DNA of 64,000 nucleotides, taken from contig OZ234503.1 in assembly GCA_965153455.1 (NCBI GenBank), positions 10,235,118 through 10,299,117 on the forward strand. The letters are read 5' to 3'. This DNA comes from Sphagnum compactum (lineage: Eukaryota; Bryophyta; Sphagnopsida; Sphagnales). The notes beneath the pieces were generated by a model. The model did not search any database. It saw only the letters and a program-made list of their open reading frames with translations, and had not been told where the DNA came from. Within the stretch, counting starts at the first letter, position 1, and every line of letters begins with the position of its first letter. Below are positions 13,440 to 26,786 of this stretch, one piece after another. A program made the translations under genes and the position numbers.

Positions 13440-14635
13440 TTTCACATGTTTATTTCACACCACTAAACATAATGGTTAAATGTAAATGACAACTAATGAC
13501 TAAATATAATGGCTAAATCAAATGGTTAAACTTAATAGCTTAATATAATGGCTAAATTTTATGTTTCAACATTGGCTAAACTTAGTGACTAATGGTTAAA
13601 CATAATGATTAAACTTAAATTCTAAACTTGTTGGCTAAATTTAATGGCTAAAATTTGGTTAAACCTAATGGTTAAAATTTGGCTAAACCTAGATGATAAA
13701 TTTAATGGCTAAACTTTGGTTAAACCTAATGGTTAAACTTTGGCTAAACCTAAATGATAAATTTAATGGCTAAACTTTGGTTAAACCTAATGGTTAAACT
13801 TTAGCTAAACCTAGATGATAAATTTAATGGTTAAATTTTGGCTAAACCTAATGGCTAAATTTAGTAGTTAAATCTAATGATTAAACCTTAGCCAAACATA
13901 ACGACTAAACCTAGTTGATAAATATAATGGTTAAATTTCACGATTAAACTTTAGTTAAATTTAGTGGTTAAACATAATGACTTAATTTTGGTTAAACATA
14001 TATAATGATTAAACTTAATTGATAAACATAATGAATAAACATCATGGTTAAGCTTTGGCTAAATCTAATGGCTGAACATATTGATTAAACCTTGGTTAAA
14101 CATAATGGTTAAACCTAATGGCTAAATTTAATGGTTAAACATAATGATTAAACCTTGGTTAAATATAATGGCCAAACTTAGCCTAAACCTAGTGGTTAAA
14201 TTTAATGGTTAAGCATTAGTAAGGATTAAAGCTTGGTTAAAAATAGGTTAAACCTAATGGCTAAATTTAGTGGCTAAACATAATAAAACTTGGTTAAACA
14301 TAATGGCTAAAGATAGATTAAACCTATTAGCTAAACATAATTGTTAAATCTAAGTTAATCTTAATGAGTAAATCTAATGATTTAACATAATGGTTAAACA
14401 AACTTATACTTAATGGATATACCTTGTGTCTAAATTTAGGCTATATTTAATGGCCAAATCTAATGGTTCAATTTAAACTAAACCCAATGCCAAATATAGT
14501 GCCTAAATATAATGACTAAACCCAATGGTTAAATTTAAATTAAAGTTAATTGTTAAAATTTGGTTAAATTTTAGGTAAACCTAGGGGTTACATTTAATGG
14601 TTAAATCTAATGGCTACACATAGTGGTTAAACTTA
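13440..14635. repeat. Degenerate minisatellite, TAATGGYTAAAY-type units
   Basis: About 1.2 kb of 12-14-base units such as AATGGTTAAACCTAATGGC and AATGGCTAAATTT. A higher-order unit of about 62 bases (TAAATTTAATGGCTAAACT, then TTGGTTAAACC, then TAATGGTTAAACTTTGGC, then TAAACCTARATGA) repeats head to tail around 13690-13830. Units are diverged by point changes. The reverse-complement form appears at 24290-24600. Confidence 0.85.
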
Positions 14636-14815
14636 AATAGGTGAGTGGGTGGGTATGACGTAGGTAGTATGCATGTAGGTGGGTAGGTAAATAGGTAGGT
14701 GAAAAGGTGTAAATAGGTAGGTAGGTAGTTGGTAGGTAAATAGTAAATAGGTAGGTGGGTGGGTGGGTGCGTGGGTAATAGGTAGATGAGTAGGTAAAAG
14801 GTAGTTACATAGGTT
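14636..14815. repeat. GGTAGGT/GGGTAGGT low-complexity tract
   Basis: Runs of GGTAGGTAGGT, GTGGGTGGGTGGG and variants. The overlapping minus-strand ORFs at 14614-14845 (rich in P, T, Y and L) are only translations of this tract and are not genes. Confidence 0.85.
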
Positions 14816-17800
14816 GTAGACCATGTCACATTTGATTAAAATCATTGGTCATTTTGATTAAATGTTCCATTTGACTAAAGACCATTAACCATTAGGTTAC
14901 TTCTTCATCCATACTTTTACTTGGGCCTTGTTTACACACATTTTCAAGTCACACCACAACTACCTTCTTGCTTGGTGTTGTTTTTTAAAATGTGAACCAG
15001 TTTAAACGTCTCTTGTAAATTTAAATCCCCTTCCACTTGTGAAAATTGAGGTTTCAACTCTCCACTTTCTATCCCACCTTTTGATTCACCTTCATGTTGT
15101 GCCCTTGGAAAGGTTGAAAATGCACTCTTTCTAGCAATCACTTTGTGAGGATTCACAAAATCAACCATGTCAACTCTAAAATTGGTCAAAAATAGGAGAG
15201 TTATAACAGTATTGCTCAATCCATAGCATGTCTTCTATTCTCACACCAAGATTTTTTAAAAACAATGGAAAAAGTGAAAAACAAAAAAATGAACAACCTT
15301 GGACCCTTGTCTAAAGTGGGCCTTAGTAACACCCCATTGCTAGGGCATTACGTGGCCAATAAAAAGCGAGGCTAGCCTTCTCTCCTGCCATAGGGGGCCC
15401 TGGGGGGCTTGGCAGGGCACAGGCGGTCTGTGAAATGGAATGGCCGCTGCTCAGGTTTCTACATATTATGTTCCAAAATTTTACTTTCTTATTTTTTGTA
15501 GCCAGATTTAGCTAAATTGTCTTATGAATATGACCACTTCAGCTACATTAGACAATTGAAACAAAAAGCACTGATCCCAACCACTTGAGGTACTTGATTC
15601 TTGCTTGGGCATATGTGTGACCCCTGAACCTAACAACAGCCCAGCCTGGGCCTCAACCCTGCCACTTCTCTTCCATAGGCCCCCCTAGACCAAAACTGAC
15701 ACGCCTATGTACATGCTTATGTTGTAGAGGATGCCATATGTCCTTCACATAATGGTTACAAGGGAAAGGGCATTAACATATGATCACTACTAACCATTCA
15801 CACATGGTCCACCATTGCCCCCCTAATGGACTTGTCAACAGCCTCCCCCAAATATAAATCAGTATTCCTACCTAGTTCTCCAGGGAGAACATGAATCACA
15901 CGGTTCTCTGCAAAACCATGCCAGAGACAAAACGACAAGCCTTGTGAAGTTCAATGGGGTAGCATAGCGTCATATGCATTCTCCAGATCTTCTCTCTTGC
16001 TTAACAGCAACAGGGACCAGCCTTGGTCTCGAGATCCTTGCTCTTCTTCTTCTTCAGCAACGTGGTGTTGCCTCATCTGTCTTGCAGTGCTTGATTGTTG
16101 ATTCACTTGGTTTTTTTCTTGTGAAGTAGGAATTGCCAAAGCACTTATGCCATCTCTCTCATAAGATTTCCTACAGTTCCTTCTAATTCTTCCTTGGAAA
16201 GAAAAAGGTACACAGTATTGGTTTTGCTTGCATTACATTGTTTCTTGAAGTACACTTCAGAAAAAGTTGTTACATTGATGAACAAATAATGATAAGGGTT
16301 TTGGGGCTTGGCAGGGTGACTGGGCAAATGTAGAATTGTACTATTTTCTGCAAGTTAAGAGACGTATGATGTGAATGGACCTGTGGGTTTCACATGGGAC
16401 AGTCTTTGAGACCTCACACCCATACCTCATAAGGTATCGCCATGCCCCTCCTAATCCACACAAATTGGGGGTTTGCAGTGCCAGGTCGGGGATTACTTGA
16501 AATGCTAATTGGCATTGTAGACAGTAATTAGTGTTATCACACAAGGAGCTCCTAATACAACCCCCTTTCACCTTTCAGGTCCCTTTCAGTCAGGGGTGAA
16601 AGGGGGGCTGTGGATTTACAGGCTATTAATTGTGAGTGATTGTGAAAGCCCAATTAGAGAAATGACTATCTTTCCCCATGTGCTCAAAAGGAGCAAAAGG
16701 GTGTGTTGGAGTCAGAATGCTGCTGCCCTAACTGGAAGTATCTGTGAGAAGGATATTACTCAGGGGCAGCCATGTGAACTGGGATGGGTTGGGTTTCTCT
16801 CCAACTTCATATTTCTGCAATGAACGCCAGTCAACGATGGGGATGAAACCCAACCCCACATTTCTTCAGTCACTGCTAAGGAGCAGCAGGGAGGCCAAGC
16901 ACAGGCTCCCTGCCAGTAGTGTCCCATGACTTCCCCATGTAGGAGGTCTCTGTTCCCTGTTTCTCTCCCCCCACCCGCCTGAAAAACAATAGAAAATCAA
17001 AATATCCCCAACACTTTTCCCAAGTATGTAACCGGGTTGATGGGCTACTGCAGACAGCTCCAGTACAGAAGCATGCTGTATAACTATACTTTTGCCAACA
17101 TGAAGTAATAAAATATCGTTTTGTGTTTGCAACCCACTCAATAGTTTAGTTTTTTTTTTGTTTTGTTTTGGTGCATGGTCAATGAATCAACTAGCCGTGC
17201 ACTGTCCCAACAATGTTTTTTTAATGATAAAGGCGGGGTCATTGGGATGAGAAGTTCCCCACCCAAACTGAAATTGCTGTTTCCAAAGTTGGCAGTGTTT
17301 GAATTTGCAACAAGTAGTAATAACAAGGGGTGATAATTTTTCCATGCCATCCAACTCTACCATTGAATACATTTTTGTCTGAAACTGGCCCAAAAGGCTT
17401 CCCTCTAAATTTCAGTACCAGTTACCAATCCATATCTTGCAAGCAGCTCGTGATCAACAGTATTATGATTGCAGAATTACCCACAATTTCTTGACCTTCA
17501 TTATGTTCACTCCCAAAAACAAACAAAAACCTGTCGGACAGTAGCAACATTCAACACCTTTGATCCTTGTGTTGGATATTCACAAGAAAAGGTGTGGCAA
17601 GAAAATGATCAATTGAAAACCTGTGCACCAGGTGGACTAAAACCCGTTACATACCCCATTGTTGTTTAGGGTACATATGATGGACCAGAGTGAATGAGCA
17701 CCCACCATCGCACCATCCACTGCAGTGTTATTTTTGACAGAGGATATGACAATTCATTTGACAGGCCGCATATTGGATGCTAGTAATTTTGGCAGGTTGT

Positions 17801-18269
17801 TTAAGATTCAACCAGTTATTTGATGGGCAAAATTTGAAAACAACGAGTTGAAAATAAGCACAGTGAACTGGTCACAGAATTGAAAGGCCATGGGTTTCAT
17901 TGTTGTTCATGACAACTTCACAAAGCAGCTTCACACCATATGCATTACAGGTAGGGTTTGCATGAGTGGGAGCTGTGGGAAACACAGAACTTTTTCCCCT
18001 AAGTTGTCAATATCAGGTGAAATTGAAAAGAAATTCATCCATCATTCATCAGAACTACAAGATCCATCCACACCAGGTATATCGGTCAATGGTGACCTCA
18101 ATCACACAGTAATCTCTGTGGGAATTGAAGAATTTTTGTTGACATCATTGTATAGGATGTCACATGACAGGCTATTTTATATAGCTGGTTTTTTTTAGGG
18201 GCTGGAAAAGTTGTTCTGGATTTCTTGAGGAGTAAAGGTTTTGATGTGCATTGATGGAAGCTAAAATTA
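14816..18269. other. Gene-free stretch, patches of higher GC
   Basis: Many ORFs of 60-100 codons occur on both strands, none with a domain. A GC-rich patch at 15,330-15,460 includes GCTAGGGCATTAC and pairs in inverted orientation with a related patch at 8,480-8,580. No gene is supported. Confidence 0.35.
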
Positions 18270-19690
18270 ATCCTAGTCCACCGGATGCCAGTTATGACTC
18301 AGTTATGGGTAAACCTCGACTGAGTTAATATCCGGTTTCACCCTGGTAAGAACTAGGTCATACATAATAGGTATACAGGTAGGAAAATAGGTGACTACTG
18401 CTGGGTAAGTAGATGGTTTGTACATAGGTTAAGGCTGTTACCACCTGTCTACTAATAACTCAGAGGGTTGTTAATAGGTAGGTATTGAAAAAAGCAACTG
18501 AACCACCATGGTTAGCTCAGGAACTGAAACCCAACAGAAAATTGTTTCCTGACTACTTACCATCCATCTTTCATGATGTGCTAAAGGTGCTGGTTCACTC
18601 CATGTTGGGACCAATCTCTGTTGGAGCTGCTCCTTCGATTCAACACATAGGATCTCTACAAACAAGAATTGGGTGGGGGGGACTCTCCCATTGTGGACAA
18701 CAATGAATTTTGCCCATCTAGCCCTATAACAAAACTTTTGTGGCAACTTTTGTAGATGTGTGCACTCAAGGGGATGACCTAATGGGTGAGACAACAAGAG
18801 ATATAGAATATAAGTAGCTGGTAAGTATCTGCAACTCATTCCTTTCCCCTCAGAACTTCCAGTACGTACATTGTTGGAAGCTTTTTGCCAATTGACTTCT
18901 ACTGAAGCTTGAAGCAAGTATACCCCACTCTAGATGGCACTACTATCCAATATATGTTTGTCTGTTCTGACTTTAGTATGAATGGTGCTTGTTATTTATT
19001 TTTCAAAATAACTTGGATTTTTCAAGTTATTTTTTGAGAAATGTAAATAAAATTCAACTAGCCCAATTATTGGCCGGTACTCTAGGTAGAAATTAAATAA
19101 TCTGAAACTATGGTAAACCCTCCACAAAGGACTCCTTGCCTTTGGGTCCTAATTGAGCATTATACATCCATTTTTCATATGTTTTCACATCCAGGCAGCC
19201 AGTGCCAGGTAGAGAAGGGAACTTCTTTCCCGTCCTTGCTGGAGCTCTAATTGCCACATGGACAGATTGAGGTCTATCTGGCCAACTACATGGTGGGAAA
19301 ATGTGTAGTTTTTTTAGAAATGTAGGAAATATGATCAGTTTGGATTTTTTAAAGGAGACTATTCTAAGTCAGAATTGCAACTACAGTCCATCATCATTAC
19401 TCAAGTTCTTTTGCAAATGAATTTTATTTAAATCCAATTTTTGGCAAGATGCTATATGGGGCCACAGTGAACCATCCCCACCAGTGCACCATCCAATGGA
19501 TGCCCGTTATTACTCAGTTGTGGATGAACCTCAACTGAGTTAACGCTTGGTTTCATCTTAGTAGGTAGTTAATTCAAAAAAGGCAACCAAGCTAACTACC
19601 ATTGTTAGCTTGGGAACTGGAACGCAACGGAAAACTATTTCCTGACCACTTGCCATCCATCCTTCATGGTGCACTACTGGGTGTTGGTTA
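18270..19690. repeat. Duplicated block (18270-18600 and 19480-19690)
   Basis: The two blocks share, in order, ACTCAGTTRTGGRTRAACCTC, ACTGAGTTAA, GGTTTCAYC, then GGTTAGCTCAGGAACTG or TGTTAGCTTGGGAACTG, TTTCCTGACYACTTRCCATC and TTCATGRTGYRCTA. The first copy holds about 125 extra bases rich in TAGGTAG, which suggests an expansion or insertion there. The ORFs at 18471-18917 and 18485-18706 overlap it without recognisable domains. Confidence 0.65.
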
Positions 19691-20984
19691 TTTGTGGTCG
19701 CAATATGGGGGAATCAAACCCTGACTAGAAAAAGCCCTGCCCATTGTAGCATAAAGCCTAACCTACACCAAAAAAAAACTTTATTCTATAATATTGAATG
19801 CAAAGATAAATCTTACACCCTAAAACAAGGGGTTTGTATGGAGATTCACCGTCTCCAAATAGGCAAAGATCATGGAAACAAAGGAGAACATCTTCACTTT
19901 GGCAATTAAAACTAAGACACCAATTTTGATCAAAATTCAAATAGCTAGTTGTTACTACCTACATGAACAAGCCATTTAAAGCATCTTAACAACACTAATG
20001 CATCCATATTACAAGCACATCTTAGAAAACAAGAAGGGAATAAAGATACAAGAAAAAAATAGTTTGGAAGTTGACAATATTGCCATGAGATAGCTTTCAG
20101 CCATTAGATTATTGCTTCAAGCTTCAACCTTTTACCTTGTATCAAATTGTGTCATCCTCCTAATTCTAAATTGCTACTCCAAAAGGAAAGTTCTACAAAG
20201 TGAAAAATTCTAGTTGAACATGCGAATGACAAACTCCAAATTCATGGTTAATTGATTGCATGGTTTTATTTTCATAAAGGTTAACATTAAAAAAACAATG
20301 TTCGTTTTTAGTAAAACCAATTATTTGCACAACAAAAAGATTAGCTAACTTGATGTATTTTAAGATTTTGTTTTCAAGAATCCAAAGGGCAATAAGGGTT
20401 TTTCACAATGTGGTTACATTACAAGGAATTTGCATACTAACTAGTTATTTCAATTGTAAATATATCTTTTAGTCATAAATGTCATATGCCATTGCTACAG
20501 TGTCTAGTCACCTTGAACAAATTGTGTAAAATTTTAATCACAAAAGACATGATCTGACAACTTGTCAAAATGACAATTACATTGAGATGCGATTAACACC
20601 AACTTTTCATTTCACTAACATTGCATGGTCATTTATGACTAGTTTTTATAACAAAAATTTGCAATTGCATATACTTACATGATATGATATTTTGTGACTA
20701 AAATGTGAGAATGCTTCTTGATCTTTTTTACCATTATAATGTTGACATGTGGCAAGCTCCAAATTGAAAAAATGGCACCACATGGCCTACCTAGGTAACC
20801 TAGGGCTTAATCAACATAGCTTAAAAGCCTAGAAGATAGCTTAAACTAACTAAGCACATTCAAATAGGTTGCAAGCATGAAGATTTGAACCTTCACTTTC
20901 ACATTAAAAGTCCAACCCTAATTATTGCATCATTTTTTCAACAAGTGATAATTCTTGTCATTGCATCATTATGAACATTTTTTC
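19691..20984. other. Gene-free stretch
   Basis: AT-rich and non-repetitive as far as I can see. No protein similarity recognised in the small ORFs. Confidence 0.4.
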
Positions 20985-21690
20985 TTATTCTTGCCTATCC
21001 TAAACATCTAGCTACCCTAAACTACCATACATTACTTTAAGCTATTTCTAAACCATTATATGTTATACTTAAGTTATTTAAAACTAAACTACTTTATGTT
21101 ATTTTAGACTTTTTCACCTTAAATTATTCCCAACTATTTAATCCCAGGCCATTTCAAACTATTATAAGTTATTTTTTATTATTTAAATCAATTTTTGTTG
21201 TCTTATTATTATTGTAAGTTATTATACCTTAAACCACTCTAGATTATTCTACCTTTAGTTATTATTAGTTATTCTGCCATATGTTATTATAGGTTATTCT
21301 ATCTTAGGCTATTTTAAGTTATTTTATTTTTGGTTATTCTTGATTATTCTAAGCTATTATACCTTTGGTTATTTTTTACTATCTAAGTTATTGCATTGAT
21401 AGGTTATTTTAATTATTCTACCCCAGGTTATTACTTACAAACATTTTTATTATTTTAGACTATTCTAACTTTAGCTATTTTTAGTTATTTTACCCTAAAT
21501 TATGTTTGGTTATTTTACCTTATGATATTTGAACCTATTTTATCCTACATGTTATTTTATCCCATGCTACTTTTGGTTATTTTACCCCAAGTTATTTTTG
21601 TTTATTCTTAGTTAGATCACCTTAGATTTTTTTTATTATTTTACCGACCTATTTTAGCCTATTAATTTATCATAGGTTATTCTACCCTAA
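20985..21690. repeat. Degenerate minisatellite, TTATTNTACCYTAGG-type
   Basis: About 700 bases built from variants of GGTTATTCTACCTTA and TATTTTAGGYTATT, with a loose period of 13-17 bases. Strongly diverged. Its sequence differs from the 13.4-kb minisatellite. No coding function. Confidence 0.75.
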
Positions 21691-22707
21691 GCACCATGTG
21701 TATTGTCCAAAATGTATTTCCTTTAATAACACCATCACCACATTCAACCCCAACATTATTTCCATATTAATGTACAAACATATTAAATTTGGCAAAGGGT
21801 ATTGTGGGTGCATCCAATGCCATTTTCATGAGGAGGGCAATATTCAAAGAATACATATTTGACAAAATTGATCATAGATATCCATTTAGTTTTGATTTGT
21901 TGCACAAAATTTTGTTGCACTTAATTTCCATGATCTATACCAATTTGGTAAACTTAAAATGTCTCTTTGGGTTATGTTTAAAGTAGCCACATAAACATTT
22001 CAAAAGATTTTAATGTGAGAGACCAATTAGGTAGTTTTGAATGGGTTTGTATTATAAGATTTGTTTAATGAACCATACAATGCACATTGGTGACAAATGG
22101 AACATATTGATGTTGGATTTGACCTATCATTCTTGATTCAAGGCCTTAGAAGGTGTTGACCCCATCAACACCAAAACTCACCAACCTTGAAGCAATTTTC
22201 TCTTGTTTTAGGTCCCCTCGTGTCATCGAGGAGTTCATGATCAACAAAATTAAGCTATCAACCCCATATATATATAACATTTGCTACACATTCAACAACA
22301 ATGGTATCCAACACCAATCCTTCACATTTGCCCAACTTGCATTTATACACGGTTGTGGCTTCATCAAAAGTAAAAGAAAAAAAATTGAGATTCTAGATAG
22401 TGAGTTTAATTACCTTTAAAACTTCATTTCGTATGTATTTTGCAATCTCCCAATTAGCCCCATCAAACCAATGTTTTTTAGTGTTGAATCAAAGTTTTTA
22501 AAACTCATATAAAGGTCAAAAGTCTTCATATAATTAATCATTGACTTACCTTTATTTAGTATGTTAATAGATTGAACAAGTTTATGATTGTATTCCAAAT
22601 GTTGTTCGACCAATATTCAAATGTTGGAGGAAATTGGTTGTAGAAAGTTGATCATAAATAATTTTATTGTTTACATGCATACATTTTGGATCGATGACTC
22701 AATAAAC
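21691..22707. other. Unassigned stretch with small ORFs
   Basis: An 88-codon plus ORF (22153-22419) and a 65-codon minus ORF (22416-22613) have protein-like composition but no domain I recognise. They may be fragments of old transposon genes. Not called as genes. Confidence 0.3.
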
Positions 22708-23120
22708 CACTAAAAGAAAACCCCCCTGTTTCAACTATGTTTTTCAACTTGGGCTCAATTATAATTATAGTTGAAATTGACCCTTCCAACTGCAAATTAT
22801 TATTTTTCAATTGTTTTCCAACTACTAACCAAAAAAGTCAATAAGTACAAGTTGAAAATGACATTGCAATTGAAAGTGATAGTCACACGTCACCACCACA
22901 AGAATAACCACTTTTGACCATTTTAGTTGGAAATGACATATATCCACCATTACAATTGAAGGTTGTTTTCGACTGTAACCTCCCATTGGATAACTTCATC
23001 CATTGACAAATCATGACATCATCAAAATTTGAATTGTTCTTCAATTACATTCCAACTAGGCCATTGAGTTATAATTTTGATTATGTTAGTTGTAATTTCA
23101 ATTATATTACAATTAGCTTA
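22708..23120 (+). mobile_element. CACTA-type left terminus with subterminal repeats
   Basis: The sequence CACTAAAAGAAAACCCCCCT opens at 22708, followed by repeated TTTCAACTATG, TTTTCAACTTG, AGTTGAAATTGA, CAAGTTGAAAATGA and TTAGTTGGAAATGA motifs in both orientations. CACTA transposons begin with CACTA and carry short subterminal repeats that bind their protein. No matching right end ending in TAGTG was found, so the element is truncated or broken. Confidence 0.5.
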
Positions 23121-23149
23121 AGCAAATAGTCTAGTTAATAGTTTTTTTG

Positions 23150-24289
23150 ACACGTGGCTCAAACATCTAACAAGTAGTTTGTTGACACGTGGCCCACATA
23201 GGGCTACATATCACCTAGGCCAAACTTATACCTAGGTTAGACCCAACTTAGGTGAAACTCAAACTAGGTTAGGCCTAAATCGCCTAAATTGAGGCCACCT
23301 AGGTTAAGCCTAGACCTAGGCCAAGTGCCACTTCATTAGTAAAATCTTATTTCATTTTAAGTTTAGCTTTTAAAGTCAAGCTCTTGTGGTTAGTTCATCC
23401 CAAATGGTTATTCCAATTTAAATCTTTTAATGTTTCTTTAACATTTTGAATTCACTTCTTTATATAGTTTAGAAACTTGTCATGGAAGATAAACAATATG
23501 GGATAAACATTTTAGTTGCAACCTAGGTATAATTTAATTGTAACCAAGTTACAATTTAACTAGTTGTAACCCAATTGCAATGTAGTCACAACTACCTATA
23601 ATAATTACCTACATACTGATTTGATTAGTACTTAACTACTTATGTAGCCTAGCCTACTACCAATTAACTAATTTACTAATTATTAATTAACCTAGCCTAT
23701 TAAATAATGTAACATATATGTGGCACCTAGGTTGGGCTAAAGCTGAACAAGGTAACACCTAGGCCTATACTACCTAGTACCAATTTAAACCCTTGCATAT
23801 GTAGCCTAAAAACTTAATAGTTATTAGTAGTTAGAAAATACCTATTAGGTAGATACCTATTAAGTAATAGCTAATAGATAGCTAGAGGTGGGTACTAATT
23901 ACCTAGTTAAGTACTTTTATAATTAATTAATAATTAGTAAATAGGTATTTAATAGCTAATTAAACATTAACCCTAATGGCTACCTACCTAATTAATAGTT
24001 ACCTGTTACTACCTACTAAAGACCTAAATATGTACACTAGTACAAATCATGGTTTTTTAAGAGGTTCAAATTGATTAATTTGTCATTTTTGACTAATGAA
24101 CATGTACATTTTGACTAAGGTTAAGGGCTTGAATGACACATGTATTTTTTGAGTGATCAACTTGACTATAGTTGTTTATTCAACTAAATACATATAGTCA
24201 AATTGTATAGCTTTAGTCAAAATGGCCAATAATTTCAGTCAAATTGAACATTTAATCAAAATGGCTAATGATATTTAATCAAAATGACC
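23150..24289. repeat. Low-complexity CCTAGG / TAGGTA region
   Basis: Phrases such as CACCTAGGTTAAGCCTAGACC and CTACCTATTAAGTAATAGCT recur with no clean period. This is simple-sequence decay. No gene. Confidence 0.5.
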
Positions 24290-24600
24290 AATCGTCCTAA
24301 GTTTAACCACTATGTTTAATCGTGTTGAATTTACCCACTAGGTTTAACTTAGGTTTAGCCATTATGTTTAATGACTAAATTTAACAACTATATTTAACCT
24401 ATGTTTAACCAAGGTTTAATCATTATGTTTAGTCATTAAATTTAATCATTATGTTTAACCTAAGTTTGGCCATTATGTTTAACCAAGGTTTAGTCATTAT
24501 ATTTAGCCATTATATGTAACCATTAGGTTTAATCACTATGTTTAACCAAGATTTAATCATTATTTAAGCAATATATTTAACCATTAATAGGAATTGTTTC
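24290..24600. repeat. Minisatellite, reverse-complement form of the 13.4-kb array
   Basis: Units such as TTTAACCATTAGGTTTA, GGTTTAGTCATTATRTTTA and TTTAACCAAGGTTTAATCAT are the reverse complement of the TAATGGTTAAACCTAATGGC units at 13440-14635. The array is about 300 bases and diverged. Confidence 0.75.
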
Positions 24601-25185
24601 AAGAATCATCAGGAAATTTATTTATTTTTAAATCATCAAATATTTATAAGTTCGGTTGAAGTTAATGTAGCACAGGCATCTCCTTGTTGCCAATGTTTTT
24701 GGTTCTTGCTTGAAGTTCATCACTTTAATTCACAAGCACTTTGAAGATTACTACTCAAGGTGCTTAGGCGATGAACATTTTAATTCCAGTTCCATTGTGG
24801 AGTAGAAAAAAATATTCAATGATTCAAAATCGAGCATTGGTGCCATGACAACTTGGTCCTTGTTTCTTTCAGCTGCTAAGCCTAGCCAATTGTGTATACT
24901 TAATCTTAAATGTTCAATTTTTGTGTCGTGTATTCTTGTTTTTTACATTTTTCCGATTGAGTGTCTCAACTAATTGAGTGTCACAAATTGTGTTCATTCA
25001 CCATTGCAACACTGGTATGTCTATTCAAAAAAAATTATAGAACTTTATGGGTTTGAATATGCACATTGCAATGCACATCAGAGTTTGATTCTATCCATGC
25101 TTACGTTAATGTTTAATTTCATTAAAAGATGTTCATTCTTTTCTTCTTCAAATATATTAAATGGATCTTTTGTTGATGTTTTTAG

Positions 25186-26786
25186 GAAAGCAAGATAGAC
25201 TTGAAGTATTTTGTGTAGCAACAAGGGCTCAGAGGCTTTGGTGAAGATATCAAGTCCTTTAGAAAGGTTGACATCTCAGAGGAAGAAATTTGCAAGTTTT
25301 TAGGCCCAAAGTTCTACAAGAACGGGTGGAAGTTCAAGCTTCACATGGACCAAAAGTTGCAAGACACCATTGTCGACCTATACACAAGAGTGTATGAGAA
25401 ACGCAAAGTATTGAATGACACTATAACCCTAGAGTTTGCACATGGATTAGTGGCTGAAAATTGGAATTCAACTAAAATGGGCAGCTTATGCACTTGTTGC
25501 ACATGAGAAGTGCAATGCTCTACAAATTGTGAGGCAAGTTGTGAAGGAAAAGAAGATACATTTGCAACAAATAGTATTGGGACAAGCTTTTGGTGTTACA
25601 CAACTTGCGATAGAATCACTGAATGTTCTTGTTGGGTCCAAATCTGCAAATCTATTTGGCGGAGGAGCCGAGAGACTACAAGCTACGCAATCATTAATAG
25701 GTTCAAGGTCTCACCAACCACCTCCATTTGGGGCCTCCAAGTTGAACACAATGTGCTTTCTAAAGCCAAAGGTTGAACTAGGCTTAGGTAGGAGCACATC
25801 ACAAAGTCTCTTCAAGTCTTCATCATCATTACCTTCAAGAAAGATGTTGAAGTTATGTAGTTTAGAAAGCATCTCCAAAGTGTCAAGGATGTTGGTTTCA
25901 AAACAAGTGCATGCATTGGAACCCTAAAAAACAAGTAGAGAAGATCCAGAATGATCTGGTACAAAAAGAAGGTGAACAAAGGAGGGCTCACCTACATGCA
26001 GACGATAGAAAAGTGATTCATCATGAAGTAAAAAATGATCATGATAGGGTGAAGGCAGATCTTGAAAAAACCTTATCTTCATATGTGAATTAATGGGTGG
26101 ACTTGCAATTTCTCAAGTGTTGTGTGCTGATGAGAACGGAAATGATGAAGTAATCCCTAATTTGAATGTTGCATAAGCTAGGATTGAAGAATTGCAACAA
26201 CAAATTAAGATTGAAGAAAAAAATTTGCAACAATGCATTTTGAGGTTGAAATCAACAAAAGTTGATTGCCTTTTTGTGATTCTAATGTTGCTGACTATGA
26301 AGAAGCACTAACTTCTTTTATGATGAACTTGAAGGTTTCCCGATATCTTATAACCATGATGGTTGAGCAACTTGCTCGACTGAAATCAAGGGTATGCCCT
26401 TTATTTTGAGCCACTACCGCAGCTGAGGCCATCTACGCTATCTCAATGTGCCATCAAGATAGTTAATGTTCAATCTTGTCCAATTTGTGGTGAATAATTT
26501 TATTGCTATGATATTTGTATCACTTCATGCAATCACACATATCATCCATGGTTTGGTGGCACCCACCATGTCTTCAAGAAAATGCAAGGGGGCTAGTTGT
26601 GAGGAAGTGTTTCAAAAGGATTGGTGCACTTCATTCGGACTGTCAAAGCTTATGGCTAATCTGTGTGGTTCATTGGAGAAGGTGGAGGGTATCAAAGATG
26701 TTGAAAGCCCTCAAATAACTTCATCAGCTCTATTTTTACAACTAGCCCAATACATTTTTCTTTTGTTAGTTGAATCAAAATTATAA
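25186..26786 (+). pseudogene. Decayed gene with C-terminal zinc-finger motif, family unknown
   Basis: A plausible splice acceptor (TTGATGTTTTTAG, G at 25186) opens a coding-like stretch. It reads FLGPKFYKNGWKFKLHMDQ near the start, then a second frame from about 25,465 with WAAYALVAHEKCNALQIV. A charged stretch (25911-26090, rich in K, E, D and R) follows, probably a coiled coil. The end (about 26,475-26,560) reads CPICG, then CYDICITSCNHTYHPW, a RING/PHD-like cysteine-histidine arrangement, followed by a frame carrying SLEKVEGIKDVESP. At least three frameshifts and several stops break it, including one stop within the first exon and one between the zinc-finger cysteines. I do not recognise the family; its copy-like decay suggests a transposon-borne gene. 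Confidence 0.5.

Noticed and set aside
14614-14845. Two minus-strand ORFs rich in PTHPPT/YLPTY
   Set aside because: They are translations of the GGTAGGT simple repeat, not genes.
16866-17393. Cluster of overlapping ORFs on the minus strand around 17 kb
   Set aside because: Overlapping frames with no motif and no splice logic.
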